DNA of 64,000 bases from Rummeliibacillus stabekisii (GTDB lineage: Bacteria; Bacillota; Bacilli; Bacillales_A; Planococcaceae), in contig NZ_BJVD01000003.1 in NCBI RefSeq assembly GCF_007988965.1, forward strand, positions 124,001 through 188,000, in the 5' to 3' direction. Below, piece by piece: positions 15,827 through 25,013 of the stretch. Numbering within the stretch: the stretch's first letter is position 1; each line of letters starts with the position of its first letter. The translations under genes were made by a program, and so were the position numbers. The notes below the pieces were generated by a model, which ran no database searches, had not been told where the DNA came from, and saw only the letters and a program-made list of their open reading frames with translations.

Positions 15827-18193
15827 CTATTTTAATTCGACAACCGTGACGCCATAACCACCCTCGCCAGCTTCACCAAAACGGTAGCTTTTGACGCCTC
15901 TATGACGTTTTAAAAGAGCTTGGATCCCTTGACGTAAAGCCCCAGTTCCCTTGCCATGAATGATAGATACCCTAGGATAGTTTGACAACATGGCATCATC
16001 TAAATATTTTTCAGTGCGCATCATTGCGTCTTCATAGCGCTCACCACGCAAGTCAAGTTCTAATTTGACATTGGAATCTCGATTACGGACTGCAGATACG
16101 TTTACGGATTCCTTCGTTTTTTCAGGTTTTACATATTCTAAATCGGATGTGTCAATCTTCATCTTCAGAATACCCAATTGGACAATCCATTGATGGTCTG
16201 ACACCTGTTCAATTAATGTCCCTTTTTGGCCATAGCTAATTACTTTTACTTCATCACCTTTTTGCAAATTAACTGCGCGCGCATTTACTTGACGCTGTTT
16301 CTTTAAGACACGGTTTTCCTTAGGAGCTGCTTCTTCAAGGCGTTTTCTGGCATCAATGATTTCATGCTCTTTAATCGCTTTATTCGCGTTAATTTGCATT
16401 TTGTGAAGCTCACCGATGACTTCTTCAGCTTCCCTTTTAGCCTCTTCTACTAATTTGCGTGCTTTTTCTTTCGCCTTTTTAACTAGCTCTTCTTTTGTTT
16501 CTTCATACTCTCTTAGCTTTTCGTCGAGATCTTTTTGCAATGCTTCCGCTTCTACCATCAAGTGGTGAGAGCGTTCAGCGTCAGCCTCTGCTTTGCGACG
16601 GCTTTCTTCCAACGAGGCAATCATGGCATCCACTTCATGGCGGTCTGTGCCTGTATATGCTTTTGCGTTCTCTATAATGTTTTCAGGCAAACCAAGCCTA
16701 GTAGAAATTTCGAAGGCATTACTACGACCAGGCACACCAATCAACAATTTATATGTTGGGCTAAGCGTTTCTACATTAAATTCGACGCTAGCATTCACAA
16801 CCCCAGGACGATTGTAACCATACGCCTTTAATTCAGGATAGTGAGTGGTGGCCATAACGCGAGCACCTCTTCCATGAACTTCATCTAAAATGGAAATAGC
16901 CAGGGCAGCTCCTTCTTGAGGATCTGTTCCTGCTCCTAATTCGTCAAATAGTACAAGCGACTGATCGTCAAACTCTTTTAAGATTTCAACTATATTGACC
17001 ATATGACTCGAAAAAGTAGATAAACTTTGTTCAATTGATTGCTCATCGCCAATGTCTGCAAATAATTGTGTAAACACAGCGAGCTCTGAACCATCAAGAG
17101 CAGGGACCGGAATACCCGCTTGAGCCATTAATGTGCATAAGCCCACAGTTTTTAATGTAACCGTTTTACCACCTGTATTTGGACCTGTTATAACAATAGC
17201 TGTTATATCACTGCCAAATTCGATATCATTGGCAACAGCACTTTCGATTGGCAATAGAGGATGCCGAGCTTTTGTTAATTTGATATAACCATCATTATTC
17301 ATCACTGGCATGGTACATTTGTTCGCTTGTCCATACTTTGCCTTAGCTAAGATAGCATCAATCTCGCCGAGAAGGCGAACCAATCCGAAAAGTTCATGTG
17401 CTACCTCTTGTACAAGAGCAGAAAGATGGATTAAGATTTTTTGAATTTCCACTTTTTCTTTTGCTTTTAAGCGATGGATCTCATTATTGGCTTGAACAAC
17501 TGCTTCTGGCTCGATATATAATGTTTGCCCTGATGCAGATTGGTCATGGACAATGCCGCCATAATGTGAGCGATATTCTTGCTTAACAGGAAGAACGAAT
17601 CTATCGTTTCGAATTGTCACGATCGAGTCAGACAGCATTTTTGATGCATTGCTCCCGCGCGTCAAGCTTGCCAATTTTTCTCTAACTCTGCCTTCTTGGG
17701 CACGAAGCTGTTGACGAATGCTGCGAAGCTCAGAACTTGCAGAATCCATGACTGCCGCATTGTCATCAATACATGAATTGATTTCATGTTGAAGTCCAGT
17801 CAAAATTGGAATTTCACTTTTCTTTTGGCTAAAATGGGGGATTTGAATATCCCCCTCTTCCTCTATATCTTCAATAAATTCTCGGAAAATGCGGCTCGCA
17901 CGAATAGTACTTGAGATTTCCATTAATTCTTGAGGGCTCAGCATGCCGCCTATTTGAGCGCGTTTAGCATGAGGTCGGATATCAAAAATGCCGCCAAGCG
18001 GTACGTTCGCTTTGATACGCAAAATGGAAAGTCCCTCATCCATTTCATCTAAAAGTGCTTTAACACGATCAAACTCTGTTTCTGGAGCCAGCTCGCTAAT
18101 AGCATGATTTCCAAGAGATGACGTGCAGTAAGTCGCAACTTGAGCCCGCACTTTATCAAACTCTAGTGTTTTTAGTGCTCGTGTTCCTATCAC
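15827..18193 (-). CDS. mutS2: Endonuclease MutS2
   Basis: A 788-aa MutS-like ATPase with a C-terminal Smr nuclease domain. The family suppresses homologous recombination and, in B. subtilis, acts in rescue of collided ribosomes. The core and lever helices cover about residues 1-300; Walker A is GPNTGGKTV (about 332), followed by DELGAGTDPQEG. A long charged coiled coil covers about 500-620, and the Smr domain ends the protein (LDLRGERYEDAM, IIHGKGTGAL). The start is GTG at 18193, with AGGAGG upstream and a length close to B. subtilis MutS2 (785 aa). It lies 14 bases after polX. Confidence 0.95.
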   Translation of the reverse strand: MIGTRALKTLEFDKVRAQVATYCTSSLGNHAISELAPETEFDRVKALLDEMDEGLSILRIKANVPLGGIFDIRPHAKRAQIGGMLSPQELMEISSTIRASRIFREFIEDIEEEGDIQIPHFSQKKSEIPILTGLQHEINSCIDDNAAVMDSASSELRSIRQQLRAQEGRVREKLASLTRGSNASKMLSDSIVTIRNDRFVLPVKQEYRSHYGGIVHDQSASGQTLYIEPEAVVQANNEIHRLKAKEKVEIQKILIHLSALVQEVAHELFGLVRLLGEIDAILAKAKYGQANKCTMPVMNNDGYIKLTKARHPLLPIESAVANDIEFGSDITAIVITGPNTGGKTVTLKTVGLCTLMAQAGIPVPALDGSELAVFTQLFADIGDEQSIEQSLSTFSSHMVNIVEILKEFDDQSLVLFDELGAGTDPQEGAALAISILDEVHGRGARVMATTHYPELKAYGYNRPGVVNASVEFNVETLSPTYKLLIGVPGRSNAFEISTRLGLPENIIENAKAYTGTDRHEVDAMIASLEESRRKAEADAERSHHLMVEAEALQKDLDEKLREYEETKEELVKKAKEKARKLVEEAKREAEEVIGELHKMQINANKAIKEHEIIDARKRLEEAAPKENRVLKKQRQVNARAVNLQKGDEVKVISYGQKGTLIEQVSDHQWIVQLGILKMKIDTSDLEYVKPEKTKESVNVSAVRNRDSNVKLELDLRGERYEDAMMRTEKYLDDAMLSNYPRVSIIHGKGTGALRQGIQALLKRHRGVKSYRFGEAGEGGYGVTVVELK

Positions 18194-18207
18194 TAAAAGT
18201 ACACCTC

Positions 18208-19911
18208 CTATTTTTTCTGTAAATAAGTCATAAAGTCTTTCAGTGACCATGTATTAACAATGTTTTCTTTTTTCAGCCAAGCTTTTTGGGCGTATTTTGT
18301 GCCAACTTCCATAAAGCGTAATTGGTCAATTGCATGAGCATCTGTATTAATGGCAATCGGTACACCAGCACGAGCTGCCATTTCTAAATGCTCCATGCAT
18401 AAATCCAAGCGATACGGATTAGCATTTAACTCTAAAATTTTACCATATTCTTTCGCCCACGCAATCAATTGGGGTACATCTGGGTTATAACCGTCTCTTT
18501 TGCCGATGATTCGCCCTGTAGGATGAGCAATCATATCGACGTGCGGATTTTTTAACGCTTCATGAAGACGCTCCATAATTTTTTCCTGTGGTTGGCTGAA
18601 GCTTGAGTGGATGGAAGCTATCACAAAATCAAGATCTGACATTACTTCGTCATCAAAATCAAGTGACCCGTCAGGCAAAATGTCCATCTCCGTCCCAGCT
18701 AATAGGGTAAATTCAGGGTGTTCTCTATTGAATTGTTGAATTTCTTTACGTTGCAATTTTAGTCGTTCTGGCGTCAGGCCATTCGCCACTTTTAAATATT
18801 GAGAATGGTCTGTTATCACACCATATTGGTAGCCTTTATCAATCAACGCTTGTCCCATTTCATGAACTGCATAAGCGCCGTCTGACCAAGTTGTATGCAT
18901 ATGCAAATCTGCTTGTATATCACTAAGCTTTATTAAATCAGGTATTTGATCTAATCGGTCAAATTCCTTGCCGCCCATACGCACTGTTGGCGGAATAAAA
19001 GGAAGATTATAATGAGCGAAAAACGCCGTTTCGGAATCAAATGTCAAGACTCTCCCGTCTTGCTGTTCAATTCCGTATTCACTGATTTTCTCCCCATGCT
19101 CTTTGGCGATTTGGCGCATGCGAACATTATGGTCTTTGGATCCTGTAAAATGATGAAGAGCTGTTGCATATTCTTCATTGGAAACAAGGCGGAAATCCAC
19201 TTGTATTCCTTCAGTTTGTAGCTCTACCGAGATTTTTGTGTCTCCAGAAGCTATGATTTCTTGATAGCTTAACTTTGAAAGCAACGCTTCTTTCACAGCG
19301 ACCGGATTCTCAGTAGCGATAATGAAATCAATATCTTTACTTTGTTCCTTCACACGACGAAAACTGCCTGCCACAGAAAATTCATCAATTTCTTGTATTT
19401 CCTCCAGCAATACATTGAGTTGTGTAACTAGCTCATCCAAAAGCCAAATAGGATGCGTTTCTGCTTTTTCGCCAAAACTTTCTAGTTCTTTCATTATTTT
19501 ATCTTGCGTTTTTTTACCAAAGCCAGAAAGAGCAGCTACTTTTCCTTCTTCACATGCTACCCGCAAACTTTCCGCAGAATCAACACCAAGCTCTTTGTAT
19601 AACTTCGCTATCTTTTTCCCACCAAGCCCAGGTAGCTTTAATAATGGTGGCAACCCTTTAGGAATTTCATTTTGCAATTCTAGCAGTACTTCGGAACGTC
19701 CATTTTCAAGCAAATCTGTAATGACAGCCGCAGTTCCTTTGCCGATTCCCTTGATAGCAGTTATGTCATCGATCTCACTCATACTTCTTGTATCGGTCTC
19801 TAATGCTTGTGCAGCTTTACGAAATGCTGCAATTTTAAATGGATTTTCACCTTTTAATTCAAGATAAAGCGCAATTTGTTCTAATGTATGGATAATATTT
19901 TTTTTATTCAT
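18208..19911 (-). CDS. polX: DNA polymerase/3'-5' exonuclease PolX
   Basis: A 567-aa family-X polymerase for gap filling in base-excision repair. The N-terminal helix-hairpin-helix and polymerase-beta-like nucleotidyltransferase part (about 1-310) shows LPGLGGKKIAKLYKELG, VAGSFRRVKEQSKDIDF and HHFTGSKDHN. The C-terminal PHP phosphoesterase domain (about 335-567) has DLHMHTTWSDG, the TDHSQY motif and DAHA, consistent with a metal-dependent 3'-5' exonuclease. The start at 19911 has AGGAGGG upstream and matches B. subtilis YshC; the frame extends further but through a terminator stem. It heads a unit with mutS2. Confidence 0.94.
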   Translation of the reverse strand: MNKKNIIHTLEQIALYLELKGENPFKIAAFRKAAQALETDTRSMSEIDDITAIKGIGKGTAAVITDLLENGRSEVLLELQNEIPKGLPPLLKLPGLGGKKIAKLYKELGVDSAESLRVACEEGKVAALSGFGKKTQDKIMKELESFGEKAETHPIWLLDELVTQLNVLLEEIQEIDEFSVAGSFRRVKEQSKDIDFIIATENPVAVKEALLSKLSYQEIIASGDTKISVELQTEGIQVDFRLVSNEEYATALHHFTGSKDHNVRMRQIAKEHGEKISEYGIEQQDGRVLTFDSETAFFAHYNLPFIPPTVRMGGKEFDRLDQIPDLIKLSDIQADLHMHTTWSDGAYAVHEMGQALIDKGYQYGVITDHSQYLKVANGLTPERLKLQRKEIQQFNREHPEFTLLAGTEMDILPDGSLDFDDEVMSDLDFVIASIHSSFSQPQEKIMERLHEALKNPHVDMIAHPTGRIIGKRDGYNPDVPQLIAWAKEYGKILELNANPYRLDLCMEHLEMAARAGVPIAINTDAHAIDQLRFMEVGTKYAQKAWLKKENIVNTWSLKDFMTYLQKK

Positions 19912-19930
19912 ATAATCCCTCCTGATATAT

Positions 19931-20038
19931 ACAAAAGACCTCTCCCTTGCTGCAGAGAGAAGCCTTATTTGATTTATCCCGATGGATACACTCAGATTCA
20001 GTTGGATAAAGAGCGCTCCCCATGGAAAGTTCCTACCC
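19931..20038 (-). promoter_or_regulatory. Structured leader with terminator before polX (possible attenuator)
   Basis: The 128 bases between cvpA and polX fold, on the minus strand, into a 7-bp helix TTTATCC/GGATAAA closing a 23-base internal region (an ACT/AGT mini-hairpin can form inside), preceded by a small CTTTCC/GGGGAG hairpin. A terminator-like stem CTTCTCTC/GGGAGAGG (19962-19955 with 19946-19939), with a nine-base loop and a TCTTTTG tail, then ends 20 bases before the polX start. I could not match it to a known riboswitch. It could simply terminate zapA-cvpA transcription. Confidence 0.45.
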
Positions 20039-20039
20039 T

Positions 20040-20579
20040 TTATTTCATATAAACGAACCACATATGCTGAAATGCCTTCGATATGATCGGTGTGTACTCA
20101 AGGATTAACTTTGTTAAGATAGATTTTTCGATGTAGTTCTGTATACGGTCGAGTGGCAGCAATGCAAATACATATAGCACGATAAAGATTAGCAAATACG
20201 CTTCTATAAAGCCTAATACACCACCTAATAACCGATTCAATCCGCCAAGTACTGGTATGTATCGCAAGAAATCAAACAGTGATGCAATGATTTGTATAGC
20301 AAATTTCACCACGAAGAAAATCAAGGCGAATGCTAACAACTGATAGAAAGTTTGGCTTATGTTTAATTGCTCTACCGCAAACTTTAATGTACTATTTTCA
20401 CTAACGGAAGGATATGGAATCCATAGCACCAATTTCTCCGCAAGCGGTTTATAATAAAAGTATGCAACGAGTACAGCAACCAAAAAGCCGGCCATTTGGA
20501 TTAGCTGAAGCACAAAGCCTTTTCTAGCTCCATTTATTAATCCAGCAAGCAATAATATAATTATGATTAAATCAACCAT
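20040..20579 (-). CDS. CvpA family membrane protein (YshB-like)
   Basis: A 179-aa integral membrane protein with four hydrophobic segments (about residues 2-20, 26-45, 76-100 and 118-146) and the CvpA-family start [20 protein letters not shown]. In E. coli CvpA is linked to colicin V production and envelope stress, but in Firmicutes its role is not established. It overlaps the zapA stop by eight bases (ATGGTTGA), so the pair is translationally coupled, the same order as B. subtilis zapA-yshB. Confidence 0.88.
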   Translation of the reverse strand: MVDLIIIILLLAGLINGARKGFVLQLIQMAGFLVAVLVAYFYYKPLAEKLVLWIPYPSVSENSTLKFAVEQLNISQTFYQLLAFALIFFVVKFAIQIIASLFDFLRYIPVLGGLNRLLGGVLGFIEAYLLIFIVLYVFALLPLDRIQNYIEKSILTKLILEYTPIISKAFQHMWFVYMK

Positions 20580-20844
20580 TCACGTCATCCTTTAATTTTT
20601 TCAATTCTGTTTCAAGCAATTCCACTTGATTTTTTAATTTTAAATAATCATTGACTGCATTGCAAGCAGTGAGGACGGCTAATTTGGCACTGTCGAGGCT
20701 GATGTTTGCCTGCTTTATTTCGCGCATTTTTTGGTCAACAGTATCCGCTACAGAGCGCATATGTTCTTTTGTTTCTGTTCCAGCCATGTGATAGATATGG
20801 CCATATATTTCAACTGAAACTCGATTTTTACTTTGCTCTGACAA
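20572..20844 (-). CDS. zapA: Cell division protein ZapA
   Basis: A 90-aa FtsZ-ring assembly factor. It has the compact N-terminal beta/alpha domain ([18 protein letters not shown]) and a C-terminal coiled-coil helix ([12 protein letters not shown]) typical of Gram-positive ZapA. It promotes FtsZ filament bundling at the division site. It is divergent from rnhC with about 88 bases between the starts, which must hold both promoters. Confidence 0.92.
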   Translation of the reverse strand: MSEQSKNRVSVEIYGHIYHMAGTETKEHMRSVADTVDQKMREIKQANISLDSAKLAVLTACNAVNDYLKLKNQVELLETELKKLKDDVNG

Positions 20845-20932
20845 AGCCGAAACCTCCTTTTTAGTCCTATTTCTTATAATACCATGAAGTGTCTATGTTG
20901 TGAATTCATAGAGAAGAAGGGAATTTGATAAA

Positions 20933-21877
20933 ATGTCTACTATTGTATTAAACCTCAACGCTACAGTACAGAAAGAAGTCATGAGCACTTACTCTCGCCA
21001 TATGGTCGAACGAAAGGCCCCTGGCGTTATTTTCGCAGCCAAGATGCCAGATTGTGCGATTACTGTCTATCGCTCAGGTAAAGTGATGTTTCAGGGCAAC
21101 GGCGGAGATCGTGAAGCAGAAAAATGGAGCCAGGGTGGCATAACTCCAGCCTCATCTGTAAAGAAGACGACATCAAAAGGTGATTTGTTGCCTCCAAATT
21201 TTGCCGATTTATCTGTAGTAGGATCAGATGAAACAGGTACAGGGGACTATTTTGGACCTATAACTGTGGCTGCTGTGTATGTACCAAAAGAACGCATCCA
21301 ACTTGTCAAAGAACTTGGTGTAAAAGACTCCAAAATGCTGACGGATGACTACATGCGAAAAATCGCGCCGGATTTAAAAGCAAGCCTGCACCATCATGTC
21401 CTAATTCTTCGAAATCCAAAATACAATGCCATGCAAGCTTCAGGCATGTCACAAGGAAAGATGAAGGCTAAACTTCATAATCAGGCATTAATGAAACTAC
21501 TTCAAAAAATAGCACCTGATAAACCAGATCATATTTTAATAGACCAATTCGCTGAGAGAAATACTTACTATAATTACTTAAAAGGCGATAAAGAAGTTGT
21601 TAGAGACCAGGTTTTATTTGCCACAAAAGCGGAACAGCTACACGTAGCAGTAGCAGCCGCCTCTATCCTCGCTAGATGTGCCTTTTTAAATGAAATGGAC
21701 AAATTGAGCAAACTTGTAGGCACCACTTTACCAAAAGGTGCTGGACCTAAGGTTGATGAAGTAGCCGCACAAATTTTGCTCGCGCAAGGTGAGGAAGCAC
21801 TTAATAATATAACAAAATGGCATTTTGCTAATACTGGAAAGGCTTCTCGAATTGCATCGAAATCGCGTCCTCTTTAA
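20933..21877 (+). CDS. rnhC: Ribonuclease HIII
   Basis: A 314-aa RNase HIII that cleaves RNA in RNA:DNA hybrids. The N-terminal TBP-like hybrid-binding domain covers about residues 1-80. The catalytic domain begins GSDETGTGDYFGP, carrying the D-E pair, with DSKML, LIDQFAE and ILAR further along. Length is standard. It is divergent from zapA as in B. subtilis, but here the opp operon separates it from pheST. No terminator is obvious directly after the stop. Confidence 0.96.
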   Translation: MSTIVLNLNATVQKEVMSTYSRHMVERKAPGVIFAAKMPDCAITVYRSGKVMFQGNGGDREAEKWSQGGITPASSVKKTTSKGDLLPPNFADLSVVGSDETGTGDYFGPITVAAVYVPKERIQLVKELGVKDSKMLTDDYMRKIAPDLKASLHHHVLILRNPKYNAMQASGMSQGKMKAKLHNQALMKLLQKIAPDKPDHILIDQFAERNTYYNYLKGDKEVVRDQVLFATKAEQLHVAVAAASILARCAFLNEMDKLSKLVGTTLPKGAGPKVDEVAAQILLAQGEEALNNITKWHFANTGKASRIASKSRPL

Positions 21878-22077
21878 ATTAAGGTCAAAAGTCAAATAAA
21901 AACCATACATAAATCTCCGCGAATGATTAAGTCGACCAAACATAATCATTCGTTGGGTTTATCTTTGGTCCACTTTCTTTTCTTACCTTTCTTCATCTCA
22001 TTCTTCTTAAACACCTTTCGTATAGATATGGAACGTTTCACCAACAAATAGAACAATATTGAATTCAACATTTTGAA

Positions 22078-22170
22078 ATGATATCTGAAGAACCATTTAT
22101 AAAAGGCTATAGTAAGGAAATGCTCTCAAAACAGGAGTTACAACCTACTTTGCGAGTATTGAAAATTTAA
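22078..22170 (+). pseudogene. Possible gene remnant after rnhC
   Basis: Within the 335 bases after rnhC, codon-like sequence appears on the plus strand: a 30-codon piece starting MISEEPFIKGYSKEML. The same frame extends upstream past one stop, and another frame continues after 22150 (ENLKDEPYKM). The pieces read like one degraded protein, but no family is recognised and there is no Shine-Dalgarno. The rest of 21878-22212 shows nothing else I can name. Confidence 0.25.
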
Positions 22171-22212
22171 AGGATGAACCATATAAAATGTAAATAAATC
22201 TCTGTCTTAAAC

Positions 22213-22251
22213 AAAAGAATGACCAGTCATTAAATGACTGGTCATTCTTTT
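22213..22251. terminator. Bidirectional terminator after the oppA-like gene
   Basis: An 18-bp perfect stem AAAAGAATGACCAGTCAT / ATGACTGGTCATTCTTTT with a three-base loop and flanking A/T runs. It begins only four bases after the end of the substrate-binding-protein gene. Confidence 0.9.
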
Positions 22252-22254
22252 GTA

Positions 22255-24063
22255 TTATTGATTTTTAATTGGTTCGTCAGCAGTTAACTCTACTTGCTCT
22301 AGAGTAATTTTTGATAAGTAATCTATAGACCAGTTTTTCACCCGTTTGTTCACAGGAATAAGTTCAGTACGGAAGTATGTTGGCACTGTTACAGCGTCTT
22401 CATACATTGTTTCTTGCCATTTGCGGAATGCCTCTGCACGATAATCATTATCCAATGCTTCTTTTGAATCGATTGCTTCTAATTGTTTTTCTAGCTCAGG
22501 TGTAGTCCAGCGAGCATAGTTAAATGAAGCTTTTTTAGAGTAAAGACCGATTGGTGAAGGGTCTGTACCTGTGCCCCATGCAGCCATATACATATCGATA
22601 TCTTTATCATCCGCTTTAACTTTATCGTAGAATGCGTTAAATTCGATTAGACGACCAGTTGTTAATTCTACTTTCAGGCCGACTTCTTTCCAGTTCTGGA
22701 TATAGTACTGAACGATTTTGTTATCTTTATCAGAACCAGCCATACCTGCTAAATTGATTGTTAATGGTTTACCGTCTTTATCTTCACGGTAGCCATCATT
22801 GTCTTTATCTTTGTAGCCTGCATCGTCTAATAATTTTTTCGCTTTTTCAGGATCGTATTTATATCCTTCTAATGTATCATCATAGTATGCTGAGAATACT
22901 GGAGGAATTAAAGAGTTGCCTCGAGAGCGCAAGCCTTCATAGTATTGTTCTGCTACTGTCTCAACATCCATGCCATAAGCTATTGCTTTACGCAAGTTTG
23001 GATCAGACAGTTTAGCGTTTTCATCTACAACGACTTCGCCTTTCTTAGAATCCCATTTACCTTGTTTGAACCCGATATAAGAGTACGCAAGCTCAGGACG
23101 ACCTAACACAGTAATATTGTTTAAATCTTTAATAGCACTGTAGTCATTTGCAGGGTAGTTTGGCGCTAACACGTCAAATTTACCTGTTTTCATAGCTTCA
23201 GCAGCTGTTGCTGAAGAAACTGTGGAAATTACCACTTTGTCAATTTTCGGTTGACCTTTCCAATAGTTCTTATTTGCAACCATTTCAACAGATTCGCCTT
23301 TGACGATTTTGTTGATAACAAATGCACCTAAAGTAACTGGATTTTTACGAACAGCATCAGATTTTTGCAAATCTTTAATAGCAATATCTTTTAATTGGTG
23401 CTTAGGTGCTGCATAACCCCAAAGTCCGTCCCCACCAGAGTAAATGGCTGGAGAAATTTTATGGAATGAAATCTCAACAGTGTGATCATCAACTTTTTTG
23501 ATACCAGAGATATCTTTTGCTTTGCCAGCATGGTATTCTTTTGCACCTACTATATTTTGGAAGTTAGCATCGTATCGAACGCCTGTATAATCTTTGTTTC
23601 CGATGATTAGATATGGATAGATAACATCATCCGCAGTAAATGGCTTACCGTCAGACCATTTCACATCTTTTTGGATTGTAATTGTCGCTTTTTTTGCACC
23701 TTCATCTACTGATAATTTACCTAGACCGGTATCATCAAGCAAGAAATCTTCTTTTGTCGGGAATAATGAATTTGAAGTGTATGCTAGTATTTCTGCATCA
23801 TATGCATCTTCATATAATTCGTATAAGAACATACCTTTGAATGGACCATCAGATTGTAACCCAACTTTCAATGTACCACCCTTTATTGCTTCATCATTAT
23901 TTTCTTGAGTAAGTGGGAACTTGCTTGTATCCACTTTTTCTGGGGCTTTCCCACCTGAATCTTTTCCTGTGTCCTTGCTCGTGTCACCGTTGCCGCTACA
24001 TGCTGCTAAAACAAGCATTAATGCTGCAAGAACAGTGAGTAACAATCTACTTCTCTTCTTCAT
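22255..24063 (-). CDS. oppA: Oligopeptide ABC transporter substrate-binding lipoprotein
   Basis: A 602-aa family 5 solute-binding protein. The N-terminus is a lipoprotein signal peptide (basic MKKRSR, hydrophobic core, lipobox LAAC with Cys22), followed by a Gly/Ser/Asp linker. Periplasmic-binding-fold features include KWSDGKPFTADDVIYP and DPNLRKAIAYGMD. It would sit on the outer face of the membrane and deliver peptides to the adjacent permeases. It is the last gene of a D-F-B-C-A ordered operon. The exact substrate (opp, app or dpp type) cannot be told from sequence. Confidence 0.9.
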   Translation of the reverse strand: MKKRSRLLLTVLAALMLVLAACSGNGDTSKDTGKDSGGKAPEKVDTSKFPLTQENNDEAIKGGTLKVGLQSDGPFKGMFLYELYEDAYDAEILAYTSNSLFPTKEDFLLDDTGLGKLSVDEGAKKATITIQKDVKWSDGKPFTADDVIYPYLIIGNKDYTGVRYDANFQNIVGAKEYHAGKAKDISGIKKVDDHTVEISFHKISPAIYSGGDGLWGYAAPKHQLKDIAIKDLQKSDAVRKNPVTLGAFVINKIVKGESVEMVANKNYWKGQPKIDKVVISTVSSATAAEAMKTGKFDVLAPNYPANDYSAIKDLNNITVLGRPELAYSYIGFKQGKWDSKKGEVVVDENAKLSDPNLRKAIAYGMDVETVAEQYYEGLRSRGNSLIPPVFSAYYDDTLEGYKYDPEKAKKLLDDAGYKDKDNDGYREDKDGKPLTINLAGMAGSDKDNKIVQYYIQNWKEVGLKVELTTGRLIEFNAFYDKVKADDKDIDMYMAAWGTGTDPSPIGLYSKKASFNYARWTTPELEKQLEAIDSKEALDNDYRAEAFRKWQETMYEDAVTVPTYFRTELIPVNKRVKNWSIDYLSKITLEQVELTADEPIKNQ

Positions 24064-24076
24064 CTAATTTCCTCCC

Positions 24077-24985
24077 TTAACCTAATCTTTGTTTTGAATC
24101 TGCTGCACGGCGGAATGCCTGTCCAACATAATTTATTGCCAGCATCAGTATTAAAATTAATAATGATGCGGGTAACCATACCCACCATCTATTGGAAATG
24201 ACATCAGGATTACTTGCATACCCCACTAGCGTACCTAAACTCGGCACATTTGGAGGCAAACCAAAGCCTAAATAAGATAAACCTGTTTCAATCCCTACAT
24301 TTCCAGCTAAGTTTAAGACTAGTTCAACGATTAAAAGGGAGCTTATATTAGGCAGTATCCCTTTGAGCATGATTGAAAAATCTCTCGTACCCATTGTTTT
24401 TGATGCGTTGACATAGTCTCTTCGTGCTTCAGAAAGCACCTTACTACGAATTAACCTTGCAGTACCTACCCAATAGAAGGCACTCAGTATAAGTACAAAT
24501 GTAAATTGATTGTATTTTGGCACAATTGTAACGAAAACAATAATCAACATTAGCATTGGCAATGTGATAACGAAGTCTGTAACACGCATGATAATATTAT
24601 CGATTAAACCACCATAATATCCTGCTATCAGTCCTAGTAATACACCGATTACCATTGTAATAGCTGTAATGGAAAACGCGATAAATAATGAGTTTCGAGT
24701 CCCAATTACCAATTGTCCCAGAACATCACTTCCACCTTGGTCGGTACCAAGAAAGAAGCCTCCCTCGCCCGGTTCCATAAAGATCGTTCTTAAATTAATT
24801 TGCATTAATGCTTCTTTATCAACAAATGGTGCCCAAAAAAATGCACCGAAAATAATAATAAGTAAAAATACTAAAGACATCGTAGCTAGTTTATCTTTTA
24901 AAAACTCACGAAATACGACTTGAAAACCTGTTGCAGGCATACTTTCTTTAGCCTCAGTTATTGTGTGGTCTTGTACATTTACCAT
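24077..24985 (-). CDS. oppC: Oligopeptide ABC transporter permease, OppC type
   Basis: A 302-aa inner-membrane permease with six predicted spans and a cytosolic N-terminal extension of about 30 residues, as in OppC proteins. The EAA loop appears as SEARRDYVNASKTMGTRDF, contacting the ATPases. The GTDQGGSDVLGQLVIGTRNS segment after the first span is typical of OppC/DppC. It lies 28 bases after the OppB-type gene and 13 before the binding-protein gene. Confidence 0.9.
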   Translation of the reverse strand: MVNVQDHTITEAKESMPATGFQVVFREFLKDKLATMSLVFLLIIIFGAFFWAPFVDKEALMQINLRTIFMEPGEGGFFLGTDQGGSDVLGQLVIGTRNSLFIAFSITAITMVIGVLLGLIAGYYGGLIDNIIMRVTDFVITLPMLMLIIVFVTIVPKYNQFTFVLILSAFYWVGTARLIRSKVLSEARRDYVNASKTMGTRDFSIMLKGILPNISSLLIVELVLNLAGNVGIETGLSYLGFGLPPNVPSLGTLVGYASNPDVISNRWWVWLPASLLILILMLAINYVGQAFRRAADSKQRLG

Positions 24986-25013
24986 ATCTTTTCACCTATC
25001 TTCCAACAATTTT

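Noticed and set aside
18194-18250. N-terminal extension of mutS2 to an ATG at 18250
   Set aside because: The extension overlaps the end of polX, has no ribosome site and does not resemble MutS2 N-termini. The GTG at 18193 has AGGAGG upstream.
19931-20038. polX leader as a T-box
   Set aside because: A GGGTAGGAAC segment is slightly T-box-like, but the AGGGTGG-ACCGCG core and the paired terminator/antiterminator sequences seen before pheS and thrS are absent.
19912-20061. Fifty-residue N-terminal extension of PolX
   Set aside because: It would translate through the leader terminator stem and overlap cvpA. The ATG at 19911 has AGGAGGG and matches PolX proteins.
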